From Chitinophaga ginsengisegetis (GTDB lineage Bacteria; Bacteroidota; Bacteroidia; Chitinophagales; Chitinophagaceae): a stretch of 64,000 nucleotides of DNA. A program made the translations under genes and the position numbers. The notes under the pieces were generated by a model. That model saw only the letters and a list, made by a program, of their open reading frames with translations. It searched no databases and was not told the DNA's origin. Below are positions 43,525 to 52,674 of the stretch, piece after piece (position 1 is the first letter of the stretch; every line of letters begins with the position of its first letter). Where the stretch lies: positions 124,001 to 188,000 of the forward strand of contig NZ_FUZZ01000001.1 in NCBI RefSeq assembly GCF_900168065.1, given 5' to 3'.

Positions 43525-44748
43525 ATGAAAAAACTATCCCTGGCATTCTTTATACTGTGTGCTTTCATCAGCGCAACAGCCCAGTTGAAACAAAGCCTGG
43601 TTTCCTTCGGGCAACCCGACAGCATCTATTCTGCTGTGCTGAAAGAAAACAGACCTCTATGGATATACACGCCACCGGATGATACCAGCTACTTTGTAAA
43701 GCCCGCCTATCCCGTGGTGTATGTGCTGGATGGCGACTTCCACTTCTCTTCCCTTCAATCCATGATCCTGCAACTCAGTACCATCAACGGCAATACCGCA
43801 TTGCCGCGGATGATCATTGTTGGTATTCCGAACACGGGCCGTAACCGTACGCGCGACCTCACTCCCACACGCGATTCCGTGTATGCCGGCTCCGGCGGTG
43901 GCGAGGCTTTCACCGAGTTTATCGGCAAAGAACTCATTCCCTATATCGATAAAAAATACGCTACTGCTCCCTACCGCACACTGATAGGGCACTCCCTCGG
44001 CGGACTGATGGTAGTGAACACCCTGTTGCATCACCGGGAACTGTTTAATGGTTACATTGCAATAGATCCGAGCCTTTTCTGGAACAAAGGCCAGATACTG
44101 CAACAGGCCACCCGGCAATTACAACAGCCATTTAAAAATAAAAGTTTATACCTGGCCGTGGCGCATACCATGAAACCCGGACTGGATACCGTGCAATTAA
44201 GAAAAGATACCTCACAGGGATCTGTTCATACCTGCGCTATCCTTACCTTAACAGACCTCCTGAGAAAATTTCCCGGCAACCAGTTAAAATGGAGTTATAA
44301 ATATTATGAAGATGATGACCATAACTCGATACCATTTGTGGGAGAATACGACGGGTTAAGATTCCTGTTTCCGCATTACCGTTTTCCTACTTATCTCTAT
44401 ACTGATAACAGCTGCCCGGCAGACTCGCTGAAAACACTTATCACCACGCACTTCAATACCTTGTCGAAAGACATGGGCTACCGCGTACGTCCCTACGAAA
44501 CTACAATGAATGAATTCGGGTACGCTAACCTGCAACGGAAAAATTTTGATAAATCTAAAATGTTCTTTCAGCTGAACATAGATTATTACCCGGAGAGCTT
44601 TAACACTTATGATGGTATGGGAGATTATTACCTGGAGATGAAAGATACTGTCCGTGCCAACATCTTCTGGAAAAAAGCACTGAGCATCCGGTTTACAAAG
44701 GAAATTAAAGATAAGATGGAGATGGTAAATAACACTCCGTCACGTTGA
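43525..44748 (+). CDS. Secreted alpha/beta-hydrolase, esterase D/IroE-like
   Basis: The 407-residue protein starts with a signal peptide ending in ISATAQ and is therefore exported. The hydrolase core (about 35-290) is of the putative-esterase (Fes/IroE, esterase D) type: YVLDGDFHF, RDLTPTRDS, and the nucleophile elbow GHSLGG with Ser157; EDDDHNSIPF holds the likely catalytic histidine. The last 100 residues form helices resembling a TPR (YANLQRKNFDKSKMFFQLNI). Substrates of relatives include siderophore esters, acyl glutathione and feruloyl sugars. It is alone, ending at a strong terminator. Confidence 0.88.
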   Translation: MKKLSLAFFILCAFISATAQLKQSLVSFGQPDSIYSAVLKENRPLWIYTPPDDTSYFVKPAYPVVYVLDGDFHFSSLQSMILQLSTINGNTALPRMIIVGIPNTGRNRTRDLTPTRDSVYAGSGGGEAFTEFIGKELIPYIDKKYATAPYRTLIGHSLGGLMVVNTLLHHRELFNGYIAIDPSLFWNKGQILQQATRQLQQPFKNKSLYLAVAHTMKPGLDTVQLRKDTSQGSVHTCAILTLTDLLRKFPGNQLKWSYKYYEDDDHNSIPFVGEYDGLRFLFPHYRFPTYLYTDNSCPADSLKTLITTHFNTLSKDMGYRVRPYETTMNEFGYANLQRKNFDKSKMFFQLNIDYYPESFNTYDGMGDYYLEMKDTVRANIFWKKALSIRFTKEIKDKMEMVNNTPSR

Positions 44749-44764
44749 GGGTTACTATTGTTTG

Positions 44765-44795
44765 AAAAAAGGGGCTGCAGTCACAGCCCCTTTTT
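44765..44795. terminator. Bidirectional terminator
   Basis: GGGGCTG (44771-44777) pairs with CAGCCCC (44784-44790), with A6 on the left and T5 on the right. It serves the esterase gene and the convergent DUF3472-type lipoprotein gene. Confidence 0.88.
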
Positions 44796-44801
44796 ATTTG
44801 T

Positions 44802-46142
44802 TTATGGTAAGGTATTAAAATTAATCACCGGCGCTGTACCCGACGGTGTACGGGTAAGCGGTGTATTGATCTTTACAAAATTGGAGAAGAAACCACAGTT
44901 ACGCAGGTAAAACTTTGTAGATTCCACGCCACCGGCAAAGTCCATACGGGATTGGGATGCAGCAGTAGCGTCGCCTGTAAACTGCGCCTTTGTTAACTCA
45001 TACCAGGTACCGTTGGTATCCATTGCCCACTGGTTGCCGTATTGTGCTTTCCTGCCGATGTAACCTGTTTCAGTAGAGAAATTCTCCAGGAAAGAATACA
45101 ACCCTGTTAAGTAAGTGTTGGTTTGCGGACGCCGGAAGCTGGCAATCAGCTGCCAGGCGCCGGTTTCAGGGGCATAAAACCAGGAAGTGAATTCCGTTTT
45201 ATTATTTGCCACCGGCACAGCACGAGTTAAAAAGCGATAAGTAGTACCCGCCTGCCAGTTGTATACCAGGTAGCTTTGTCCGCCTGCGCCTTCATTGCCA
45301 AAGGAACCTGTTTGTACATTGGGGCCTTTGCGCAGTAATTCTATCTTCAGTGAATCCGGGATGCTGTTGGGATCATCTGTATCGGCAGGACTCCAAACTG
45401 AAAATAATACCCTTCTTTCTGTTGTACTGTTTACCTGTATGCCAAAATATCCCTGGCTAAAGCCATTGGACATAAAGTAAGATCCAACGGGGTCCTGACC
45501 GGTGGGCACCGTTACTTCATTATAAAACCATTCAACGCTTTTACCTGCGGGCGGTGTATAACCCAGGTGTACAGAGGGGCCTCTTCTGCCCCAGTATACA
45601 TCGGTTTGAATGTAGTTGAGCCGGCCACTGGTGGCGGTGCCGCTGATGTACAGGTCAGACAGGTCGGCGAAGTAGCTGCCTGTTTTGGATACGCCCTGGA
45701 AATCTACTTTCACATAGCCGGTATCCGTTAGGTTGAAATCTCCCACATCAATCGTGTGGTAGTTGCCGCCGGAAGCGGTAATAGTTTTCGACTGGCCCGC
45801 TGCTGTTATTTTCAGCTGACTGCTGCCACCGGGTACTTTTCCTCGCAACGCCAGATGCAGCGTGCCGGTAGTGCTGGTGCGGAAGTAAGCGCTGAATACG
45901 GAACTGCTGCTGGTCCAGTTGGCCAGGCCATAGTCTACCACTACTTCCGCAGCGCCGGCGCTGCTTTGTGTTAACCAGGCGTTGCTGCCCAATGCCACGG
46001 CAATATCCGTAATGCCGGAAGCCTTAACAGTGGCGGGCGACAGACTGTCTTTCGGGGATTCGCCGGAGGCAAAATAGTTCTTTGAACAGGATGCGAGGGT
46101 GAGGCATCCGAATGCGAACGCAAGCGATAATTTTGGTTTCAT
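44802..46142 (-). CDS. DUF3472/DUF5077-type surface lipoprotein
   Basis: The ATG at 46142 gives 446 residues with an SPII signal (lipobox TLASC, Cys20). Residues about 40-150 resemble DUF5077, a carbohydrate-binding-module-like beta-sandwich (SSSVFSAYFRTSTTGTLHLAL), and about 155-350 resemble DUF3472 (VHLGYTPPAGKSVEWFYNEV, YFGIQVNSTTERRVLFSVWS). Proteins with this pair occur on Bacteroidota surfaces and probably bind glycans; no enzyme active site is visible and the function has not been established to my knowledge. The gene is alone, convergent with the esterase. Confidence 0.8.
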   Translation of the reverse strand: MKPKLSLAFAFGCLTLASCSKNYFASGESPKDSLSPATVKASGITDIAVALGSNAWLTQSSAGAAEVVVDYGLANWTSSSSVFSAYFRTSTTGTLHLALRGKVPGGSSQLKITAAGQSKTITASGGNYHTIDVGDFNLTDTGYVKVDFQGVSKTGSYFADLSDLYISGTATSGRLNYIQTDVYWGRRGPSVHLGYTPPAGKSVEWFYNEVTVPTGQDPVGSYFMSNGFSQGYFGIQVNSTTERRVLFSVWSPADTDDPNSIPDSLKIELLRKGPNVQTGSFGNEGAGGQSYLVYNWQAGTTYRFLTRAVPVANNKTEFTSWFYAPETGAWQLIASFRRPQTNTYLTGLYSFLENFSTETGYIGRKAQYGNQWAMDTNGTWYELTKAQFTGDATAASQSRMDFAGGVESTKFYLRNCGFFSNFVKINTPLTRTPSGTAPVINFNTLP

Positions 46143-46398
46143 TGCACTGTATGTTTGGTTAAAAAAGACAAATGGGCTCACAGATTTTTTCGTACGCTCT
46201 TCTACGTGGTATACCTTGAATTTAGTTACTGCAACAGTTATACGGAAATAACAACTGCCAATTATGACATTGTAATGACGCCTGTATTTTAAGAAGCGGG
46301 CCGATTGTGTTATTTATCTCCCAAAAATAAATACGGTGATGACATAGGGGTACACCGGGTACATGGTGTCTTCCTCTAAAGCAATAAATATCACCTTC

Positions 46399-47382
46399 AT
46401 GATGAATCAGCAACGCATATACCAACAGCCAGTGCAACGAAAGAAAAGATATACCTGTTTGTTACTCGCCTTATTTGCATTTACTCCCGCACAACGCCTG
46501 TGGGCCCAGCTGGGCGCCACTTCGCTTAATGGCCCCGGTATAGGGATCAGCGTGGATTACCTGCCTCCCTCCCGTTATATCAGGCCGGAAGACAGTGTAA
46601 AAACAAAGTCCACCACCTCGCAGCAGCGCTATAATTTCGGCGCCGTATTTATGCTGAGCAGCTATGTGGATACCGCTACCGGAAAGGTCCGTAACTGGAG
46701 CCTGTCGGCCTCCGGCAGCTATACCAAGCTGATTAACGAAGATTATGATCACCGCATCTTCCCGGAAGAACTGCTGGAAACACAACTGGCATTGCAACAT
46801 TTCAGGAGTATCGGTAACCGCTGGGGTATGCTGAGTGTGTTATCCGGCGGGGTTTTCACCGATATGGAAAAGATCAATGGGAAAGATATTTTTATAAACG
46901 GAGGCGTATTATTTGTAAAACAACATAACCGGCGGTTCTCTTATGGTATAGGCGCTATGTTTACCAATAGCTTTGGTACGCCTATGCTGTTGCCCGCATT
47001 GCTCATTAAGTATCAAACAGACAGCAGGTTCAGGATAGATGTTAATTTCCCGGAGAAGATCAGTGTATCCAGCAGTCTGAATAAACAAACAGACCTGGCG
47101 CTGGCGTTCCGTATGCGCGGTTCCTCGTACGACGTGGAAAATGCACCGGATAAAAAACGGCTGATGGGTTATGCGGAAATAAGCGTGGGACTGGAGAATA
47201 CGTGGCACCTGAACAGGCATATAGATTTTGTGGCATCGGGCGGAAGTATCCTTTACAGCGGTACTACTTTCCGGGAGAAGAATTTATCGGAGATGTTTTC
47301 GGATAAGCCGATGCATCGCTTTGCCACCAACTACTTTTTCAGTGGCGGATTGCGGTGGAATTTCCAGCCACGCAAGCAATAA
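46399..47382 (+). CDS. Outer-membrane beta-barrel-like protein (DUF6268-like)
   Basis: The start at 46399 gives 327 residues (a second ATG directly follows). A signal-like hydrophobic stretch is found at about 20-38 (CLLLALFAFTPAQRLWAQ), after a polar N-terminal segment that is longer than usual. The mature part is a run of amphipathic beta-strands rich in aromatic residues and Gly, closing with FFSGGLRWNFQP, as in outer-membrane barrels of the DUF6268 type. Function is unknown. It is convergent with the tricorn-like protease gene, and its stop codon lies inside the A-run of that gene's terminator. Confidence 0.7.
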   Translation: MMNQQRIYQQPVQRKKRYTCLLLALFAFTPAQRLWAQLGATSLNGPGIGISVDYLPPSRYIRPEDSVKTKSTTSQQRYNFGAVFMLSSYVDTATGKVRNWSLSASGSYTKLINEDYDHRIFPEELLETQLALQHFRSIGNRWGMLSVLSGGVFTDMEKINGKDIFINGGVLFVKQHNRRFSYGIGAMFTNSFGTPMLLPALLIKYQTDSRFRIDVNFPEKISVSSSLNKQTDLALAFRMRGSSYDVENAPDKKRLMGYAEISVGLENTWHLNRHIDFVASGGSILYSGTTFREKNLSEMFSDKPMHRFATNYFFSGGLRWNFQPRKQ

Positions 47383-47423
47383 AAAAAAACGGTCGCTGTT
47401 TGTTTAAGACAAACAGCGACCGT
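47381..47423 (-). terminator. Strong intrinsic terminator of the tricorn-like gene
   Basis: A perfect 15-bp stem (47389-47403 with 47409-47423) around a 5-nt loop. Read on the minus strand it is followed by a run of nine T, which overlaps the stop codon of the convergent gene. Confidence 0.9.
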
Positions 47424-47440
47424 TCAGTTATATTAAGTCT

Positions 47441-50400
47441 CTATCTCACTTCGTAAGGAGGCTGTGCAGGCGCCTTGTAAGGCTTTGTTTGCAACAGGCT
47501 CTTTATCTCTGTGATGGCCCGTTCCAGCTGTGGATCAACACCTTTGGCCATATCGCCGAGATTTTCATCTACTGCAATATCCGGATCTACGCCGTGTCCT
47601 TCGCGGAACCAGGTGCCGTCGTTGTTAAACATCCGGAACGATGGTACGGTGATGATGCCGCCGTCTATTAACCCCGGTGTGTTGCTGATGCCTATGAGGC
47701 CGCCCCAGGTACGGGTGCCGATGATAGGGCCCAGTCCTGCTTTGCGGAAGTAATCCGGGAACGCATCGCCACCGGAACCGCTCCAGCCGTTGATGAGCAT
47801 CACCTTCGGTCCGAAATGCGCATAAGAAGGCCATTGGGTGGGCGTACCGTTACGGGTGGCCCAGTAAGCCAGTGGCTTGCGGTTCAGCATTTCAATAAAA
47901 CGATCAGGAACCTGTCCGCCGTTGTTGAAACGTTCATCAATGATAAGGGCTGCCTTATCCCATTGACCGTTAAACTGGCGGATCAGCTCATCCTGCCCGT
48001 CGATGCCGGTACTTGGCACAAAGATGTATCCCACCTGGTTATTGGTGGCATCCGCAATACGTTTGCGGTTACTTTCTATCCAGGCCAGGTGACGCAGGCG
48101 GTATTCGCTGCCGATAGTTTTTACAATCGCCGTTTTAGCGCCTTCCAGCGAAGGACGGCTGTTCCAGGTAAGCTCCACTACTTTCCCGGCGAGCGACTGG
48201 AACGCACTGTAAGGTTCCTGCGCGGTGGTGAGCGGCTCACCGTTTACGGCCAGGATGTAATCGCCTTCGTGGATGTTTACACCCGGTTCGTCAAGCGGGT
48301 TGCGGGCTTCCGCATTCCATGCCGCACCGCGGATGATGCGTTTAACTTTATAGTATTTACCATCTGCCTGCCAGTCCACACCCAGGTAGCCTACATTTTC
48401 ATGTTTGCCATCTTCAATATCTCCGCCAAAGTTATACGTGTGCGACGCATTCATTTCACCCAGCACTTCATTGATCACAAAGCTCACTTCCTCGCGGGTG
48501 CGGGCGCCTTCCAGGAGATGCAGGTATTTATCTTTTACATTGTTCCAGTTTACACCGTGCATGCGGGGATCGTAGAAGAAGTCGCGTTCCATGCGCCAGG
48601 TGTCCATAAACAGCTGTTTCCATTCTTCTGCGGGGTTCACGGTCATTTCCATTTCTTCCACCCGCATGGCGGTATCAATTTTCTGATTTTCCGCTACATC
48701 GATCACGCCATAGGGTCCGTTATTGATCAGTATTTTGTTCCCGTCGGCGGAAAGTTCGTACTGGCCCGGATCTTTGATGATGGTTTTCACCTGTTTGGTG
48801 GCGATATCATAGTATTGCAGGGTGGCTTCACCGCTGCTTTCCTCGTCGCTGGGCGGCGTGCTGCTAATGAACAGGATCTTGCCTTTCACTGCACTGAGGC
48901 GGGAGTAGTTGCCGCCTGGCACCGGCAACAGTACCATCCTGGCTTCCATGTTGTCCAGGTCGATGCTGGTGGCGGTTTCCTTTTTCTCTTCCGCAGGCTT
49001 CTCCTTCTTCTCTTTTCCTTTTTTGGCAGCCGGTTTTTCCGGTTCCTTTTTATCTTCCTTTACATTCACCGCATCGTTGCGGGTTGCCAGCAGGGAGGGT
49101 GTTTCCTTTTGCAGGCCAATGATCCCGATCACGGTGCTGTTGGCGTAGATGAAGGTATTGTCGATGCTGCTGTAGGTAGGTTTGAACGACTGGTTAGTGA
49201 GTACATAGAGATACTTACCATCTTCATCAAACACCGGCCGGGCGGCATCATAGAAGCCGCTGGTTACCTGGTGGCGCTGGTTATTTTTTGTATCGAAGAG
49301 GAATACCGCTTCATGACCGTTGTCCATGTCGCGGCTATAGGTGAGCCACCTGCTGTCGGGAGTCCAGCTGAAACGGAAGCCTTCCAGTACGTCGGGTGAA
49401 TAATGAAGGGCTTTGTCTACCGCCGTGGTTTTACCACTGGCTATATCCAGCACCCATATTTTCAGTTCCTGGTCTATAAACGCCACTTGCTTGCTGTTGG
49501 GCGACCAGTGCGGGCGATAGCGGAATCCGGCGCCGTAGTGCGTGATTTGTTTAGCTTCATTTTCCTTGCCGGCGGAGGCCAGCCAGAGCTCATATTCGCC
49601 CGACTTATCACTCCACCAGGCAATGGTTTTGCCATCGGGCGACCATACGGGGTAGCGTTCTGCCACGCCGCTGGTACGGGTGAGGTCTTTCACATAACCG
49701 TTTATGGCGGGTACGGAGAATACATCGCCGCGGGCGCTTATCAATGCACGCTGGCCATCAGGGCTGATGGCGGTGGACTGGATATATTTCACCGTGCGTT
49801 GCGTGCGTGGTTTCAGCGCGGCGAGATCCGTGCTGATATTGATCTTCACCTCGGTGGATTGCTGCGTGTTCAGCGACAGCACAAACAATTTACCATCGGC
49901 TTCATACACGATGTCGTCCGGCCCCAGCGAGGGAAAGTGCACGTCATAGTCTTTGTAGCTGGTAATTTGCTCGTATGCTTTGGTATTGGTATCGTAGCGC
50001 CAGATGTTCATCCTTTTCTCTGCGCCGCGGTCGGACAGGAAGTAGATGAAGTTGTTGTGCCACATGGGGAATTCATCGCCGGCTTCACTTTTAGCGGAGA
50101 TATTCTCCGACTGTTGCTTCGTAAAATCAAACACATGAATATCTGCTTTCATACCGCCACGATATCTTTTCCAGTTGCGGAAACTCTGGGAGCGGGTTAC
50201 CAGGGCCATTTTGGAGCCATCCGGCGACCATGACCCGAATTCTGCATAGGCCAATGGCAGTTTGGTAGCGGCGCCTCCATTTTCCGGGATGGTATAAAAC
50301 TGGTTGAAGCGTTCTTTGGTGCTTTCCCTGCCGGAGGCGAAGAGCACCTGTTTGCCGTCGGGCGTCCAGTCCACCACGCGGTCGGAGCCACCATATGAGG

Positions 50401-50707
50401 TGAGGCGCAGGGGTACGCCGCCGGCTACCGGTAACACGTATACGTCGGTGTTACCATCATAGTTGGCACTGAAGGCGAGTTTACTGCCATCCGGCGAAAA
50501 TTTCGGAAAGGTTTCCACGCCCGGTGGAGAGATCAGTTTGATGGCGGTACCACCTGTTTTCGGAACAATCCAGATATCATTGGCATAGGAAAATGCGATC
50601 TGCGACCGGGATACATCAGGATAGCGGAACAGGCCGGCATCTACCTGTGCCATTGCCTGTTTTCCTGCTATAGCAGCAAGGAAAACCAGGGCCGTTTTTT
50701 TCATCAT
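47441..50707 (-). CDS. Tricorn-like S41 peptidase with beta-propellers
   Basis: The 1088-residue protein begins with a signal peptide (ending QAMAQ) and so acts in the periplasm. Two sets of PD40/WD40-like propeller blades follow (about 30-330 and 330-540, with repeats such as FPKFSPDGSKLAFSANYDG and YPVWSPDGKTIAWWSDKSG), then a K/E-rich linker (about 550-585), a PDZ domain (about 745-830) and the S41 peptidase domain (about 850-1075). The serine nucleophile is in INGWSGSGGDAFPDYF; TWGGLIGI follows. Members degrade peptides in a large assembly, with the propellers gating substrate access. It is monocistronic. Confidence 0.94.
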   Translation of the reverse strand: MMKKTALVFLAAIAGKQAMAQVDAGLFRYPDVSRSQIAFSYANDIWIVPKTGGTAIKLISPPGVETFPKFSPDGSKLAFSANYDGNTDVYVLPVAGGVPLRLTSYGGSDRVVDWTPDGKQVLFASGRESTKERFNQFYTIPENGGAATKLPLAYAEFGSWSPDGSKMALVTRSQSFRNWKRYRGGMKADIHVFDFTKQQSENISAKSEAGDEFPMWHNNFIYFLSDRGAEKRMNIWRYDTNTKAYEQITSYKDYDVHFPSLGPDDIVYEADGKLFVLSLNTQQSTEVKINISTDLAALKPRTQRTVKYIQSTAISPDGQRALISARGDVFSVPAINGYVKDLTRTSGVAERYPVWSPDGKTIAWWSDKSGEYELWLASAGKENEAKQITHYGAGFRYRPHWSPNSKQVAFIDQELKIWVLDIASGKTTAVDKALHYSPDVLEGFRFSWTPDSRWLTYSRDMDNGHEAVFLFDTKNNQRHQVTSGFYDAARPVFDEDGKYLYVLTNQSFKPTYSSIDNTFIYANSTVIGIIGLQKETPSLLATRNDAVNVKEDKKEPEKPAAKKGKEKKEKPAEEKKETATSIDLDNMEARMVLLPVPGGNYSRLSAVKGKILFISSTPPSDEESSGEATLQYYDIATKQVKTIIKDPGQYELSADGNKILINNGPYGVIDVAENQKIDTAMRVEEMEMTVNPAEEWKQLFMDTWRMERDFFYDPRMHGVNWNNVKDKYLHLLEGARTREEVSFVINEVLGEMNASHTYNFGGDIEDGKHENVGYLGVDWQADGKYYKVKRIIRGAAWNAEARNPLDEPGVNIHEGDYILAVNGEPLTTAQEPYSAFQSLAGKVVELTWNSRPSLEGAKTAIVKTIGSEYRLRHLAWIESNRKRIADATNNQVGYIFVPSTGIDGQDELIRQFNGQWDKAALIIDERFNNGGQVPDRFIEMLNRKPLAYWATRNGTPTQWPSYAHFGPKVMLINGWSGSGGDAFPDYFRKAGLGPIIGTRTWGGLIGISNTPGLIDGGIITVPSFRMFNNDGTWFREGHGVDPDIAVDENLGDMAKGVDPQLERAITEIKSLLQTKPYKAPAQPPYEVR

Positions 50708-51006
50708 AAGCGTTTTAAATTTTTTGACAGGACCACTTTTACGCGGTTTATTTGTTGCGGATTAAAAACCAGTTTGCTAATCTATGGAAATCCGTTGATA
50801 CCATAATTACCCCTGATCACAAATAAAATATCATGATAATCAGTATTGCGAAGTAGTTATTTCCCGATGTGCAAAAAATATAGAATAGCCGCTATGGGGA
50901 GTCCTGGGGCAAAATGCGTGTGCATAAAGGCTGTGCTGCTTTATATTCCGGGCCTTTTACGCAAAAAAAGCCGATCTTTGTAAGGTATCAAAATATATAC
51001 ATAAAT
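50708..51006. other. Divergent gap between the tricorn-like and cold-shock genes
   Basis: No gene seen in these 299 bp. Just ahead of the cold-shock gene, GATCTTTG (about 50972-50979) differs from TAnnTTTG at one base and may be its -7 box; no exact box faces the protease gene. Confidence 0.4.
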
Positions 51007-51468
51007 ATGGCTAGATCCCAGGAAACAGTTGGTAAAAAAGAAAAAGAAAAGAAAAAAGCGAAACAAAGACTGGATAAACAGGAAAGAAAGGAAGAACGAA
51101 AGAGAGAAAGCGGTAAAGGAAAGAGTCTGGAAGATATGATGGCTTACATAGATGAGAATGGTAATATCTCCTCTACTCCACCCGATCCAAGCAGGAAAAG
51201 GGAAATCAATGTGGAAGACATTCAGCTCGGACCAGGCAGACAATTGCCGGAAGAACCAGCAGAACTGATCCGCAGAGGTGTGGTGAAATTTTTCAATGAG
51301 TCCAAAGGTTACGGGTTTATTATCGATCAGCAGACACAGGATAGCGTGTTCGTACACATTAACCAGCTGACTGAACTTATTAAAGAAAAAGACAAGGTAA
51401 CTTTTGAAGTGGAGAGAGGACAGAAAGGTCCAAGTGCCGTTAACGTAAAGAAAGAAGTAAAAAGCTAA
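51007..51468 (+). CDS. Cold-shock-domain protein with basic N-terminal tail
   Basis: The start at 51007 gives 153 residues. The first 45 are almost all Lys, Glu and Arg (KKEKEKKKAKQRLDKQERK) and probably form a charged helix; residues about 88-150 are a cold-shock domain with both nucleic-acid motifs, KGYGFI (RNP1) and VFVHI (RNP2). It should bind single-stranded RNA or DNA in the cytoplasm as an RNA chaperone or translation factor. A typical CspA is about 70 aa without the tail. It is monocistronic with a terminator 35 bp downstream. Confidence 0.9.
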   Translation: MARSQETVGKKEKEKKKAKQRLDKQERKEERKRESGKGKSLEDMMAYIDENGNISSTPPDPSRKREINVEDIQLGPGRQLPEEPAELIRRGVVKFFNESKGYGFIIDQQTQDSVFVHINQLTELIKEKDKVTFEVERGQKGPSAVNVKKEVKS

Positions 51469-51504
51469 ACTGTAACAGGTCTGGCTTTATTAAAATAAAA
51501 AATC

Positions 51505-51533
51505 TGAGCGGTTATTGATAATCGCTCATTTTT
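51505..51533 (+). terminator. Intrinsic terminator of the cold-shock gene
   Basis: TGAGCGGTTAT (51505-51515) pairs with 51518-51528 with one G-U and is followed by TTTTTG. Confidence 0.8.
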
Positions 51534-51576
51534 GTGCGTGGTAAGGTACTGAGCCACCTTCCTAAAAAAATACAGC

Positions 51577-52674
51577 GTGCCGCATCCAGTGAAAAAATTC
51601 TTCCAACGTCCTATCATCTGGCTATCCAACAGATTTTCATCCCAGCCGGATAAATCCCAGGTATTTGCGTCCCTATCCCAGCTTCACGAAGAAATCCTGA
51701 AAGGCAACCGGCAAAAAGGGTTGATCGTTCCTTTTGATTACGAGCATAGCCGCTTTATTATCTTCTCCGACCAGCATAAAGGCGGAAAAGATGGCGCCGA
51801 CGATTTTATGGCCGCAGAAGCCAATTACGTAGCCGCGCTCCGTTATTACTACGACAGGGGCTATACCTTTATTAACCTGGGCGATTGCGAGGAATTATGG
51901 GAATGCCCGCCGGCAACCGTGATCCGGGAAAACCGCGACACCTTGCTGGAAGAAGCCCGCTTCCTGCAGCAGCAACGTTACTTCCGGGTATTCGGGAACC
52001 ACGACCTGGAGTGGCATTACGCCGTACCGCGGCAACAATTCCTGAAAGGAATCTTCGGGAAGAAACTGAAAGTATATGAAGGGTTGATCCTGCAAACACG
52101 CTACCAGGACCATGATTACAAAATCTATCTCACACATGGCCACCAGGGCGACCTGCGCAGCGACGGCAATGCTTTCAGCAAATGGTTTGTAGCCGCCATA
52201 TGGACACCCATACAACGCTTTTTTGACATCCGGATGGATACCCTTTCCGATTCCTTCGACCTGGCCGACCGGCACAATATCATGATGTACGAATGGAGCA
52301 TCCAGTACAAAAAAACATTCCTCGTTTCAGGGCATACCCACAAACCGGTGTTCGCATCACTGGATCACATCGACAAGCTTACGAAACAACTGGATAAAGC
52401 CCGCGCCCAGGGAGATACCGGCGAGATTGCCATCTTACAAAAAGCATTGGCAGCAAGACAGGCAGAATATGCCGGCAAACAGCTGGTAAAAACAATGGCG
52501 TACCCCTCCTATTTCAACACCGGCTGCTGCTGTTTTAATGATGGCGATATTACCGGGCTGGAAATAGCAGATGGCGCTATCCGGCTGATTAAATGGAAAA
52601 AAGATGCACAGGGGAATTCCCGCGTGGTGCTGGAAGAATCCCCGCTGTATTACCTCTTTGATCAGATGACCTGA
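51577..52674 (+). CDS. Calcineurin-like metallophosphoesterase
   Basis: The 365 residues start at a GTG; the first ATG in frame lies beyond the first metal motif, so the GTG is needed. All motifs of the binuclear metal site are visible: FSDQH (near residue 64), NLGDCEE (near 105), FGNHDLEW (near 147), THGHQGD (near 189) and SGHTHKP (near 250). It hydrolyses phosphoester bonds; relatives act on UDP-diacylglucosamine, cyclic nucleotides or nucleic acids, and nothing here fixes the substrate. The first 25 residues look amphipathic (PVKKFFQRPIIWLSNRF) and could touch the membrane. It overlaps the convergent hydroxylase gene by 13 bp. Confidence 0.9.
   Translation: MPHPVKKFFQRPIIWLSNRFSSQPDKSQVFASLSQLHEEILKGNRQKGLIVPFDYEHSRFIIFSDQHKGGKDGADDFMAAEANYVAALRYYYDRGYTFINLGDCEELWECPPATVIRENRDTLLEEARFLQQQRYFRVFGNHDLEWHYAVPRQQFLKGIFGKKLKVYEGLILQTRYQDHDYKIYLTHGHQGDLRSDGNAFSKWFVAAIWTPIQRFFDIRMDTLSDSFDLADRHNIMMYEWSIQYKKTFLVSGHTHKPVFASLDHIDKLTKQLDKARAQGDTGEIAILQKALAARQAEYAGKQLVKTMAYPSYFNTGCCCFNDGDITGLEIADGAIRLIKWKKDAQGNSRVVLEESPLYYLFDQMT

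Noticed and set aside
47816..50233. Two long open frames (about 530 and 280 codons) on the plus strand.
   Set aside because: They lie antisense to the tricorn-like protease gene, have no recognisable domains, and arise from the codon pattern of the real gene.
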